This document shows positions 26,174 through 38,177 of a stretch of 64,000 nt of DNA, piece after piece (positions within the stretch are counted from its first letter, which is position 1; every line of letters begins with the position of its first letter). Under the pieces are notes generated by a model. It was not told the DNA's origin. It did not search any database and saw only the letters and a list, made by a program, of their open reading frames with translations. A program made the position numbers and the translations under genes. The DNA lies in the NCBI RefSeq assembly GCF_036323735.1, contig NC_086020.1:124487210-124551209 (forward strand), read 5' to 3'. Origin of the DNA: Rattus norvegicus (taxonomy: Eukaryota; Chordata; Mammalia; Rodentia; Muridae).

Positions 26174-26654
26174 TTTACCACTTAAAGGTGATACATCTTC
26201 ATAGCTATTCCCTGATACATTCTAAAACATAAAATGAACCCCAGCTATTTGGAGTCTATTCTATTTTCCTTGGTTTTTTTTCCTGAACATATAGTCAACA
26301 AAGACATCAGAACCAGCTATTGCTCACAGCCTAACATACAGCCTTTGGTTCTCTCTGGTCAGTGATATGAGTAAATTATAGCTATATAAACTCATATAAG
26401 AGTAATACATTTATTTACTATTTTTAAAATGAGTGATATAAGCCCCTGTTTATGGCATATGCACTATTAATACTTTGAACTCTGGCTAAAATGTTTAGGT
26501 TTTTGCTTAACATGCCAAATTCATTTATTAACCTGTCAATGAAAGAGTATAATTTCCATGTTTAACACAGAAAATACCTAGAATACACTAGATTTGAAGT
26601 GAAATGTTTAAAATTGTAGGGCCCCTAGTAATTCAGATGTTTGGGATGAGACTT

Positions 26655-26760
26655 GAAAAGGTAAATGAGAATTACCTGGGTAAGGGGCATCTGCTGTAGA
26701 CAGAGATTGTATTGAATCCTGAACCTCAGTTTGTCTGAGAAGCCTATTAAGCAGACAGAA
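26655..26760 (+). mobile_element. Possible MER5A-like hAT remnant
   Basis: The order GAGAATTACCTGGGTAAGGG, ACAGAGATTGTATTGAATCC and CAGTTTGTCTGAGAAGCC loosely follows the mammalian MER5A element (AGAATCACCTGGAGGG, ACAGATTGCTGGGCCCC, CTGATTCAG, CTGAGAATTTGC). The match is weak and could be chance. Confidence 0.25.
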
Positions 26761-27639
26761 AACAAGAGCAGAATATAGAAAAATGGTAAGGATATTGGTA
26801 ACAGTTGGACTATGCAAGTAATTTCCAGACGGTTGAAGACATTTTGGTAGTTTTTCTGAAAGAAGTTAAGATGCTATTGATATGTTGAATCATCAGGTAT
26901 AGTTATTCAATTTGACTTTTGAGAAATTTGCTCTGCAATGGCCACTGCATGTGACAGCTACAGCCATCAGATAGAGATACCTTTGCATATCATTGGTGGG
27001 GATCAAGATAACAACATGGTATGCAAAAATAACAACAGATTTCTGGAAAGATTTAGAAATTTAAAAATATTAGAGAGATAGTCTAGTAGGATTGGGTGTG
27101 ATAAAACTGAAGACATTTTGGAGAGTTCAATGGATAGTAGATTCATTCACTGAGCATAGGATTTTAGGTAAGTGTTGGGATTGGGTCATTGCCTCATTTA
27201 GTCTTTACATTTGCCTCTATGGTGATTTTTAGAAACCAAGAAAGTAAAAATGGTAAAATTTTAAAAATTAATGTATGTATATGTGTAATTTCTACTAACA
27301 TCTGAACAAGAGGTATGATCTGTAAGAAATACAGTTTTGCAACAAAATACGAATATGTATAAAATCATCTTTGCAAAAAATGTATCCCAAGTACTTCAAA
27401 GAATCATTTACAGTGGTGACTGAGAAGCTCACTCCAAGTGGAAGCCCAGGAGGGCCTTGTAATTTCAGAGATATAAAAGAGTGTTTATTACACACTAGGA
27501 GGAGTTGTGAAAAATCAAGGATGTTGAGCAGAGATGGGTTATAAAGTTGGGATAATAGACTTGGCAGACATTAGAAACTTTGGGCTTTTTTAAATAAACT
27601 AATTATGAATTTGAGCTTCACTTTAAAAAGTAAAGTCAC

Positions 27640-28395
27640 GACTTCTGGTTTCTAGCTGGGGCCCGAACCTCACTGATACCAGGCCACAGCTCCCTGCTCC
27701 CAAACCCCTTGCGAGAGAGAACTCATAGCCCAGACAGGTGGGCACTCCTGAGACTGCAGGGCAGGAGAGACTTCCAGTACTGCCCACCCTTGCACACATC
27801 CCTGGCCCAAGAGGAAACTGTATAGGGCCTCTGGTAAGAAGAAGATAGGGGTGCTCAAGCTGCAGGAATGTTGTAGTCCAGACTGTGCCCAGATCTGAAG
27901 GGACCCGGTCAAACAGCTCCCTGCACCCAAATTCCAAGGGAGGGAGAGCTAGACCTTCAGAGGGGCAGACACCCCTGCGAAGCCAGAGGAGACTACTCTC
28001 TGCCTACTTCTCTAACTCTAGAGGAGAACGCCTAGTGCCATCTGGGCCCCCTGTGCACAGGGACCTGAGAGAAGGCAGGGCATGGTCTTCTGGTTCCTGC
28101 CCTCACAGAGAGCTGAACCCAGCTCCAAGGAGCCACTTCAAGTCTGAGACCAGAGGTAAGAACAACTTTTCTGCTCCAAGTGAACTGCCTGTTGGACTCA
28201 TTACACATGCCCACAAGAACAGTTGAAGACCAGTAGACAGGAACAACTACATGCTTGAAAGCAGAACACTTTGTTCCCATAACTGGCTGAAAGAAAACAG
28301 GAAAACAGGTATACAGCACTCCTGACACACAGGCGTATAGGACAGTCTAGCCACTGTCAGAAATAGCAGAACAAGGTAACACCAGAGACAATGTG
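27640..28395 (+). promoter_or_regulatory. L1 5'UTR / internal promoter region with monomer repeats
   Basis: GC-richer than its surroundings. A CAGCTCCCTGC(T/A)CCCAAA motif occurs at 27687 and again at 27914, about 227 bp apart, followed each time by related GAG-rich sequence. This suggests two tandem promoter monomers, as known for murine L1 5'UTRs. The downstream part (28040-28395) matches the non-monomeric leader of rat L1, including CTGAAAGAAAACAGGAAAACAG. Present activity is unknown. Confidence 0.8.
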
Positions 28396-29466
28396 ATGGC
28401 AAGAGGCAAGGAAGGAACCCAAGCAACAGAAACAAAGACTACATGGCATCGTCGGAGCCCAATTCTCCCACCAATGCAAACACTGACTATCTAAACACAC
28501 CAGAAAAGCAAGACAGATTTAAAATCACATTTGATCATGATGTTGAATGACTTCGAGAAATTCATAAAGAACTCTCTTAGAGAAATGCAGGGAAACACAC
28601 ATAAACAAGCAGAAGCTTATAGAGCGGAAATGCAAAAATCCCTGAAAGAATTACAGGAAAACACAATCAAACATGAAGGAATTAAAAATGGAAATAGAAG
28701 CAATAAAGAAAGCACAAAGAGAGACAACCCTGGATATAGAAAACAAAAGGAAGAGAGCAGGAGCTGTAGATACAACATCACCAACAGAATACAAGAAATA
28801 GAAGAGAGAATCTCAGGAGAAGAAGATTCCACAAAACCCCTTGATACAACTGTCAAAGATTATGTAAAACAGAAAAAGATACTAGCCCAAAACATACAGG
28901 AAATCCAGGACTCAATGAGAAGATCAAACCTAAGGATAATAGGTATAGAAGAGAGTGAAGACTCCCAATTCAAAGGACCAGTACATATCTTCAACAAAAT
29001 CATAGAAGAAAATTCCCTAACCTAAAGAAAGAGAAGCCCATAAAAATACAAGAAGCCTACAGAACTCCAAATAGATTGGACCAGAAAAGAAACTCCTCCT
29101 GTCACATAATAGTCAAAAGACCAAACGCACAAAACAAAGAAAAAATAGTAAAAGCAGTAAGGTAAAAAAGGTCAAGTAATATATAAAGACAGACCTATGA
29201 GAATTACACCGAACTTCTCACCAGAGACTACGAAAGCCAGAAGATCCTGGACAGATTTCACACAGAGCCTAAGAGAAGACAAATGCCAGCCCATTTTACT
29301 GTATCCAGCAAAATTCTCAATTAACATAGATGGAGAAACCAAGATATTCCATGACAAAACCAAATTTACACAATATCTTTCTACAAATCCAGCCCTGCAA
29401 AGGATAATAAATGGTAAAGTCCAACACAAGGAGGCAAGGTACATCCTAGAAAAAGCAAGAAACTAA
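28396..29466 (+). pseudogene. L1 ORF1 (ORF1p), frameshifted pseudogene
   Basis: ORF1p is the L1 nucleic-acid chaperone: an N-terminal coiled coil that trimerises, a central RRM and a C-terminal domain, coating L1 RNA in the cytoplasm. The start ATG is at 28396 by comparison with rat L1. A 1-nt deletion follows within about 25 nt. From 28531 a coiled-coil-like frame is readable (EKFIKNSLREMQ). Compensating small deletions near 28674 and 28775 scramble about 35 codons. The frame then reads into the RRM start (MRRSNLRIIGIEES) and breaks at about 29010. The C-terminal domain is readable again at 29197-29466 (RRSWTDFTQSLRE to the stop). No intact product is possible. Confidence 0.9.
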
Positions 29467-29530
29467 TCATTTTGAAAAAAAAAAAAGAGAGAGAGAAGAC
29501 AAGCACACAAACATAATCTCACATCCGAAC

Positions 29531-32500
29531 ACGAATATAACAGGAAGCAACAATCATTATTCCCAACATAGATGGACTCAATTCCCCAATAAAAAGACAC
29601 AGATAAACAAACTGGATACGCAATGAGGATCCAACATTTTGCTGCCTAGAGGAAACACACCTCAGAGATAAAGACAGACACTACCTCAGAGTAAAAGGCT
29701 AGAAAACAACTTTCCAAGCAAATGGTTTGAAGAAGCAAGCTGGAGTAGCCATTCTAACATTGAATAAAATAGATTTTCAACCAAAAGTCACCAAAAAAGG
29801 AAGGACACTTCATATTCATCAAAGTAAAAATCCACCAAGAAGAACTCTCAATCCTAAATATCTATGCTCCAAATACAAGGGCACCTACATACATAAAAGA
29901 AACCTTACTAAAGCTCAAAGTACACTTTGCATCTCACACAATAATAGTAGGAGATTTCAACACCCCATTCTCATCAATGGACAGATCATGGAAACAGAAA
30001 TAAAACAGAGACATAGAAAAACTAAGAGAAGTAATGAACCAAATGGACTTAAGAGATATTTATAGAACATTCTATCCTAAAACAAAAGGATATACCTTCT
30101 TCATGCCACTTCATGGTACTGTCTCTAAAACTGACCATAAAACAAGCCTCAACAGATACAGAAAGATAGAAATAATCCCATGTGTCCTATCTGACCACCA
30201 CGGGCTAAAGTTGGTCTTCAATAACAATAAGGAAAGAATGCACACATATACGTGGAAATTGAACAAACCTCTACTCAATGATAACCTGGTAATGGAAGAA
30301 ATAAAGAAAGAAATTATAGACTTCTTAGAATTTAATGAAAATGAAGGTACGACATACCTAATTTACGGGACACAATGAAAGCTGTGCTAAGAGGAAAACT
30401 GAAAGATCTGAGTGCCTGTAGAAAGAAACAGGAGAGAGCATATATAAGCAGCTTGACAGCACACCTAAAAGCTCTAGAACAAAAAGAAACAAATACACCC
30501 AGGAGGAGTAGAAGGCAGGAAATAAACAAACTCAGAGCTGAAATCAACCAAGGAGAAACAAAAAGGACCATAGAAAGAATCAACAGAAACAAAAGTTGGT
30601 TCTTTCAGAAAATCAACAAGATAGATAAACCCTTAGCCAGACTAACGAGAGGACACAGAGAGTGTGTACAAATTAACAAAATCAGAAATAAAAAGGGAGA
30701 CATAACAACAGAATCAGTGGAAATTCAAAAAATCATCAGATTCTACTACAAAAATCTATATCAACAAATCTTGAAAATCTGGAGGAAATAGACAATTTCC
30801 TAGACAGATACCAGGTACTGAACTTAAATCAGGAACAGATAAACCATGTAAACAACCCCATAACTCCTAAAGAAATAGAAGCAGTCATTAAAAGTCTCCC
30901 AACCAAAGGGAGCTCAGGTCCAGGGTTCAGTGCAGAATTCTATCAGACCTTCATAGAAGACCTCATACCAATATTATCCAAACTATTCCACAAAATTGAA
31001 ACAGATGGAGTGCTACCTAATTCCTTCAATGAAGCCATAATTACTCTTATATCTAAGCCACACAAAGACCCAACAAAGAAAGAGAACTTCAGACCAATTT
31101 CCCTTATGTATATTGATGCAAAGATACTCAATAAAATTCTTGCAAACTGAATCCAAGAGCACATCAAAACAATCATCCATCATGATCAAGTAGGCTTCAT
31201 TCCAGGGATGCAGGGATGGTTTAATATACGGAAAACCATCAACGTGATCCATTATATAAATAAACTGAAAGAACAAAACTACATGATCATTTCATTAGAT
31301 GCTGAGAAAGCATTTGACAAAATTCAACACCCCATCATGATAAAAGTCCTGGAAAGAACAGGAATTCAAGGCCCATACCTAAACATAGTAAAAGCCATAT
31401 ACAGCAAACCAGTAGCAAATATTAAACTAAATGGAGAGAAACTTGAAGCAATCCCACTAAAATCAGGGACTAGACAAGGCTGCCCATTGTCTCCCTACTT
31501 ATTCAATATAGTTCTCAAGGTCCTAGCCAGAGCAATCAGACAACAATAGGAAATCAAAGGGATACAGATTGGAAAGGAAGAAATCAAAATATCACTATTT
31601 GCAGATGATATGATAGTATATTTAAGTGATACCAAAAGTTCTACCAGAGAACTACTAAACGTGATAAACACCTTCAGCAAAGTGGTTTGGTATAAAATTA
31701 ACTCAAATAAATCAGTAGCCTTTCTCTACACAAAAGATAAACAAGCTGAGAAAGAAATTAGGGAAACGACACCCTTCATAATAGTCCCAAATAGTATAAA
31801 AAACCTCGGTGTGACTTTAACCAAGCAAGTGAAAGATCCGTATGATAAGATCTTCAAGCGTCTGAAGAAAGAAATTGAAGACCTCAGAAGATGGAAAGAT
31901 CTCCCACGCTCATGGATTGGCAGGATTAATATAGTAAAAATGACTATTTTATCAAAAGCGATCTACAGATTCAATGCAATCCCCATCAAAATTCTGATAC
32001 AATTCTTCACAGGGTTAGACAGAACAATTTCAAAATTCAACTGGAATAACAAAAATCCGGGATAGCTGAAAATATTTTCAACAATAAAAGGACTTCAGGG
32101 GGAATCACTATCCCTGAACTCAAGCAGTATTACAGAGCAGTAGTGATAAAAACTGTATGGTATTGGTACATAGACACACAGATAGAACAGTGGAATAGAA
32201 TTGAAGACCCAGAAATGAACCCACACACCTATGGCCACTTGATTCTTGACAAAGGAGCCAAAACTATCCAATGGAAAAAAGATAGCATTTTCAGCAAATG
32301 GTGCTGGTTCAACTGGAGGTCAGCATGTAGATCAATCCATTCTTATCACCCTGTACAAAGCTTAAGACCAAGTGAATAAAGGACCTCCACATCAAACCAG
32401 ATACACTCAAACTAATAGAAGAAAAAGTGGGGAAGAATCTGGAACACATGGGCATTGGAGAAAATTTCCTGAACAAAACACCAATGGCTTATGCTCTAAG

Positions 32501-33310
32501 GTCAGGAATCAACATATGGGATCTCATAAAACTACAAAGCTTCCGTTAGGCAAAGGACACTTTTGTTAGGACAAAACAGCAACCAGCAGATTGGGAAAAG
32601 ATCTTTACCAATCCTACAACTGATAGAGGGCTCATATACAAAATATACAAGGAACTCATGAAGTTAGACTTCAGGGAGACAAATAACCCTATTAAAAATG
32701 GGGTTCAGAGGTAAACAAAAAACTCATAGCTTAGAAATGCCGAATGGCTGTGAAACACCTAAAGAAATGTTCAACATCTTAAGTCATGAGGGAAATGCAA
32801 ATCAAAGCAACCCTGAGATTCTACCTCACACCAGTCAGAATGGCTAAGATCAAAAACTCTGGCTACAGCAAATGCTGGCGAGGATGTGGAGAAAGAGGAA
32901 CACTCCTCCATTGTTGGTGGGATTGCAGACTGGTACAACCATTCTGGAAATCAGTCTGGAGGTTCCTCAGAAAAATTGGACATTGAACTACCTGAGGACC
33001 CAGCTTACCTCTCTTGGGCATATACCCAAAAGATACTCCAACATATAACAAAGACACACGCTCTACTATGTTCATAGCAGACTTATTTATAATAGCCAGA
33101 AGCTAGAAAGAACCCAGATTCCCTTCAACAGAGGAATAGATACAAAAAATGTGGTACATTTACACAATGGAATACTACTCAGCTATCAAAAACAATGACT
33201 GTATGAAATTCATAGGCAGATGGAATGAACTGGAAAATATCATCCTGAGTGAGGTAACCCAATCACAGAAAAACACAGATGGTATGCACTCATTGATAAG
33301 TGGATATTAG
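29531..33310 (+). pseudogene. L1 ORF2 (endonuclease and reverse transcriptase), pseudogene
   Basis: ORF2p carries an N-terminal APE-type endonuclease, a reverse transcriptase and a C-terminal Cys-rich segment. The expected start at 29531 is ACG, so the initiator is lost, and a roughly 10-nt deletion follows. The endonuclease shows ETHLRDKDRHYLRVKG (29650-29699) cut by TAG at 29700-29702, and the catalytic SDHH motif at 30190-30201. The polymerase motif FADD is intact at 31598-31609. In-frame stops include TGA at 31148-31150 and TAG at 31547-31549, and a frameshift gives TAG at 32063-32065. Cys-rich CWRGCGERG is visible at about 32874-32900, and the normal C-terminus ends at 33310. It retains nearly full length but is inactive. 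Confidence 0.93.
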
Positions 33311-33936
33311 CCCAAATGTTCGAATTACCCTAAATGCACAGAACACATGAAACTCAAGAAGGATGACGAAAATGTGGATGCTTCACTCCTTCTTTAAAAG
33401 GGGAACAAGAATATCTTTGGGAGGGAATAGGGAGGCAAAGTTTAGAACAGAGACTGAAGGAACACCCATTCAGAGCCTGCCCCACATGTGGCCCATACAT
33501 ATACAGCCACCAAACTAGATAAGATGGATGAAGCAAAGAAGCACAGGCTGACAGGAACTGGATGTAGATCTCTCCTGAGAGACACAGCCAGAACAAGGCA
33601 AATACATAGGGGAATGCCAACATCAAACCATGGAACTGAGAACGGGACCCCCGTTGAAGTATTCAGAGAAAGAACTTAAAGAGCTTGAAGGGGCCTGAGA
33701 CCCCATATGAAAAACAATATAGACCAACCAGAGCTTCCAATGACTAAGCCACTAACCAAAGACTATACCTGGACTGACCCTGGACTCCAACTGCATAGGT
33801 AGCAATGAATAGCCTAGTAAGGCACCAGTGGAAGGGGAAGTCTTTTGTCCTGCCAAGACTGAACCCCCAGTGAATGGGATTGTTGGGGAGAGGGTAGTAA
33901 TGGGAGGAGGATAGGAAGGGGAACACCCGTATAGAA

Positions 33937-33959
33937 GGGGAGGGGGAGGGATTTGGGGG
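33937..33959 (+). promoter_or_regulatory. Predicted G-quadruplex in L1 3'UTR
   Basis: Four G runs of 4, 5, 3 and 5 separated by loops of A, A and ATTT meet the canonical G-quadruplex pattern on the sense strand. G-rich polypurine tracts are a known feature of L1 3'UTRs. Folding is predicted only. Confidence 0.8.
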
Positions 33960-34022
33960 ATGTTGGCCTGGAAACCTGGAAAGGGAATAACAATTGAAAT
34001 TTAAATAAGAAATACCCAATTT

Positions 34023-34028
34023 AATAAA
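34023..34028 (+). terminator. L1 poly(A) signal
   Basis: AATAAA lies about 12 nt before the A-rich tail that meets the target-site duplication, the expected position for the L1 polyadenylation signal. Confidence 0.8.
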
Positions 34029-34059
34029 GATGAAGAAAAAAATCAAAAAGTAAAGTCAC

Positions 34060-36387
34060 ATATATAGTTGAATGGATGCATCCTATAAATTATATGTGGT
34101 CAGCCCATAATCTAAAAATAAATTAGGAGACAATGCTGTGAACAGAGTTATTTCTACAGACAGGGAAGTCATGTTTGACTATTGGCGATAACATTAGAGT
34201 TTTGATCCTTGGCTATGCCATATAAAACTCAAATTAATCATCTTACTAATCTGTCTTTTGCATTCTATCTATGAGTAAAATATCTCAAAATATAACAAAC
34301 ATATTTCTGTTCTTGGAGTGAATCTGTTGAATTCCTGTAGCATGTATTTGCTCTAATGTTCCCATGATTTCATTTCACTATCAAATATTTTAAGGGTTTT
34401 TTTCCCAATAAAATACAAAGCCAAGTCGTCCCACTTTCTTGTTCTATAAAAAAAGAGTTTAGGGAAAGTACATACTTCCTAATCACAGTAACAGAAGGCT
34501 GAAAAATTTAAAACCAACTCTTCTTCATTTGTTCAGAGAAAGAACAAGGGCAGAAAGGGGATTCCTTCAAAGAGACAAAAATTACCAGAGCAGGAATCTA
34601 CAAGAAGCATCACTGACAGACACCAATATTGCATCAGGAAACTTAACTATGCCAAACACACAATGGGGACAAATCTGGATGACATTTTGGGGTTCACACA
34701 ATGTGGTTATGATTCCCATTTGGCCACACCCCAGAGGGCCAAGGTTAATAATCTTCTACTTCCAGCAAACAGAGAGTGAAACTAACATTTTTTAAAAGTC
34801 AAAGAACTTTATTATTTTTAAAGTCGCCTCTTCAGATTATGCTATTTTATTAGAGTCTAGCATATTACAGTTTTACCAAAGCTTGACATGTGCATGGAAA
34901 ATTGTCTACCCAGCTGTATCTTTTTTCTGATTTTTCTCACAGGGAAGAAAAGTAACAGGTGTATGATTGAAGTCAACAACCCAAGGAATAGCTCACTGAG
35001 GAAACTTTACTTGTGATTAAAACACTTCACAGTGGGAGGGAGTGGGCTTCCCTGCCTTGTGCCTTTCTTCTGTATCATGGGTGGCATTTCAAAAGGACAC
35101 AATAAAAATAGGTAAAAACACACAGTGTGAGGAAAACAGTAAACAGGTCAAGGATGTTGGAATGAAATCAGCATGTTAAAACTTTCACTAAACAATTAAT
35201 ATCTTGGGGCCCTAAGAAGAAGAGGTAGAGATATTTAGGCTCTGAGAAAATATCAATAAAGAAAAATGACAGACATCAAAAATTGCGTAAAAATGAAAAT
35301 AAAGTTGACGTGTCCTTTAGCTTGAGAGTGTAATGAAGCTAAGAACTGCTGAGGGGGGGGGTTGCACAACAATAGAGTAATTCTGCAAGAAGATACAGAA
35401 ATACACAGTGTGTAGACAACTAGAAATGAACTTCAGCCTGGATGAGGCAAACAGAGATTTGAAATATATATTAGTTAAATCTGACTTTATAGAAGGTCAC
35501 ATAGTTCTATGTAGAAGGGGCTCAGGCAGGTACTCACTCCCTATCTACCAGGGTTGTACAGTTGTTGGGTCTGGTTGATTTCAGTGCATGGTTTTATTTT
35601 ATTAGCATGTTTTTTAATAATAAAGTTTAAAATAAAATCTATAGTAGAAAAATATTATTTCTTTTCTATACATGTAGTATCTCTCTTTCTTTGTCTCTCT
35701 GTGTTTCTCTGTCTCTCTGTGTCTCTCTGTCTCTGTCTCTCTGTGGAAGCTTAAGCCAGCAGGCTTAACAACCATAAGCACAGAGTTCAGCACTACAGCA
35801 TTCTCCTGAGCCACCTGTAGCCTAAATGCTTATCAGCTACACTCCATTGTTGTGACCAATCCCTGACAAGATGTAACTTTTAAAAGGAAAGGATTTCCTT
35901 TGGCTCAGTAGGCTGTTAGTGATGTCATGAGGCATCTGTGGGCATAGATCCACAGCCCAGGTATGAAACCCCATGTGAACTGTGGATTAGGGGTGGCATA
36001 GGTATCCCAGAGTTAATTACAAGGTAACCAATACAACAGTGAGGACCACCTTGGAAGCTCCCTTAATAGAGGGTTCCTGTCACATGGGAGCTTGTTATAC
36101 TTTCTGCTCAGTTCAGTTACAAACTTACAACTTACAACTTCCCTTAAAATGAATGCTACTTATAATGATATTATGCAATAACAAACATATTTATATCTAG
36201 ATATTTATAAGTCATATATGTAACAGACAAATGTCTTGTTTAATGAGACATGTTAAAACTTGAGCAATGTTAAATGACATAAGCCATTTATTTAACACCA
36301 ATTTTCATATGGAAGCAACTAGGACTCAACAGTTATTTCAAGGAGCTGAAAGCCTATGATTCTTATAACCCATCAAACACACGCATG
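34060..36387. other. Unassigned sequence with a TCTG-rich tract
   Basis: A TCTCTG low-complexity tract lies at 35677-35745. At 35845-36110 the sequence TTGTGACCAATCCCTGACAAGATGTAAC with GGAAAGGATTTCCTTTGGCTCAG loosely resembles a common rodent interspersed repeat read on the opposite strand to the one at 48.9 kb. The match is too weak to name. A G8 run sits at 35354-35361. Confidence 0.4.
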
Positions 36388-36535
36388 TGCACACACACAC
36401 ACACAGAGGGAGGGAGAGGGAGAGAGGGAGAGGGAGAGGGAGGGGGAGAGGGAGGGAGAGGGGGAGGGGAAGAGGGAGGGGGAGGGGAGAGGGAGGGGGA
36501 GGGGGAGGGGAAGAGGGAGAGGGAGAGAGGGAGAG
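36388..36535. repeat. (CA)n followed by 131-bp pure purine (GGGAGA)n tract
   Basis: A CA run (about 36388-36404) is followed by 131 bp with no pyrimidine on the plus strand (36405-36535), made of GGGAGA, GGGGGA and GAGAGG units. It contains canonical G-quadruplex patterns, for example 36491-36510, and as a long mirror-like purine strand could form triplex (H-)DNA. The Arg/Glu/Gly repeat frames across it are artefacts. Confidence 0.96.
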
Positions 36536-38121
36536 TGTAATTACTGCCCTCTACCTGGGCAGCAAGGCAACTAGTTGGTCTTTGCCTCCAGTCATATTCT
36601 GAATTCCTGAATAGTAGGGTATTCCCCTCCTGACAGGATGACCTTATATAAGTTCATGTCCTTTGTGTAACTGTAAGCTGACACCAACTTATTTTGACTT
36701 GACTTCCTAATGACTGCTTTCAAGTTGGGTTGAGTCTCTGGTACCTTCACTGCTTTTTATTTGGTCTCTGATTCCTGTCTGTTTATTCCTTCTCTGAAAA
36801 TTTTCCTGAGGACTTCAGCAGCATTTGTTCTTCTCTAGTCACCACAAATTCATCAGACATGGCCATCCCTGTCCCCTCTGTACTTGCCATATTTGTGCTT
36901 CCTCCCTCCTGAACTTGTGTGTATGCTTGGCAGGTAGGTTTTGGCTCTCCTGCGTTTGCCCTAGCAGGCTCCTTGACAGTTTTCCAAATGGAACAGATAT
37001 AAATGTCCACCCCATTTCCTATCACAGTGCATTGTAGATCAGAGGTAATATTTTCCTCAGGCTCTCACCTACCTTTAATGCAGTGAAGTTGTATTTTCAA
37101 CTGGCTCCTTCTCAGTGAGCCCCCTTAACGACTACCTATGAATCTCTTTCTGTGTCCTATTTATGTGCTGACTTCTTACCAATTGGACACAGCCTTCAGT
37201 CTTACTGAATGCTTTGTAAAACCACCTCTTCACCTTGGAACACTAATCCCAAGAATTCTGTCAGCATCTCATTAACCTGGGAGAATATTCCAGAGCAGAT
37301 CCCCAACAACATATAACATGCAAAAGAATAAACAGATGTAGGTGGTGATGGCCTTGCTGAGCCCGACTGGTGTGGCTCTAGGACTCAGAGCAGTGACTAT
37401 AGTGGAAAGTGACCAGGATTCTGCACACCAAGTTTGCCGCATTTTAATGCAAAAGCTTGCACAGGGAGTTCCTACTTGGGGAGGTACCATCACTCTCCAA
37501 CCTCACTTAGTTCCTGAACAGACCATAGCACTTCCTCATTCTAAACTCTATTTCATCTGAAAAGGCTTTCCTTTCCGATCCATATTTAAATTCTGCATCT
37601 ATGACTGGAAATGAGTTTGTCTTCAGTGGAATGATGAAGTTTGGCCTCCAAGATTTGAAGATAGCTAATCCTCTTTTCCTCTTCATTGTCATTCACAGAG
37701 GATAGCAACCATGATAGGAAACACTAATCTGTGGAGTACATGGAGATAAGTTCATAGACTTTCACATTCTTTCCAGTCACTGTGCAAAAGCTGTATCATG
37801 CAGCTTTCACATGGACAGATACATGCTTTGAGACATGCTTCGGGCACACAATTAGGAAACATGAAAATTTCAATTCCCGTTGAATATAACTTTTCTACTA
37901 GAACACTAAGAAAGTACTATATTTTCTCTATATTTTAGCTATTGACATATTTGCTTGAATTAGGTTACAAAAAGCCTCAATCATATGTAAAGACGCACAT
38001 ATGCACATTCCTATATTCACAAACATATGTACTCATGAGGACAGAATCCACTCAGTAGACTTCAATGTCCGCTCACTAGATGATAAGACAGAACCAAACA
38101 TCGTGAAGAATAAGTGAAAAT
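36536..38121. other. Unassigned sequence
   Basis: No gene or repeat family is recognised. Short frames at 37272-37560 on both strands overlap and lack known domains. Confidence 0.4.
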
Positions 38122-38131
38122 TATCTATCTG

Positions 38132-38176
<45 letters not shown>

Positions 38177-38177
38177 A
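38122..38177. repeat. (TCTA)n tetranucleotide microsatellite
   Basis: About 13 near-perfect TATC/TCTA units with one TCTG at the left end. Long perfect tetranucleotide runs of this kind are usually length-polymorphic. Confidence 0.97.

Larger units (their letters stand above)
23249..27624. other. Unassigned sequence between the two large L1s
   Basis: Holds a CA tract, a CT tract and a possible MER5A-like remnant, listed separately. The 24180-24650 part is GC-richer and has AATAAA near 24433, which could fit a degenerate LTR, but I cannot identify ends. No exon is recognised. Confidence 0.4.
33311..34044 (+). other. L1 3'UTR and A-rich tail
   Basis: Follows the ORF2 stop and includes the TAGCAATGAATAGCCTAGTAAGGCACCAGTGG-type block, the G-rich polypurine tract and an AATAAA at 34023-34028. 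It ends in a short A-rich tail (34035-34044) right against the right TSD copy. Confidence 0.9.
27625..34059 (+). mobile_element. Near-full-length L1 (rat type) with 15-bp TSD
   Basis: The 15-bp sequence AAAAAGTAAAGTCAC flanks the element exactly at 27625-27639 and 34045-34059, and the left copy starts at TT/AAAA, the preferred L1 endonuclease target. The insert (27640-34044, about 6.4 kb) has all parts of an L1 in order: 5'UTR, ORF1 region, inter-ORF spacer, ORF2 region, 3'UTR, poly(A) signal and short A-rich tail. Both ORFs are broken by stops and indels, so it is not an autonomous element today. It lacks the large truncation usual for L1 copies, so it may once have carried promoter activity to this locus. 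Confidence 0.97.

Noticed and set aside
36356..36602. Arg/Glu/Gly-repeat frames resembling an RGG-type RNA-binding protein
   Set aside because: They are translations of the pure purine tract.
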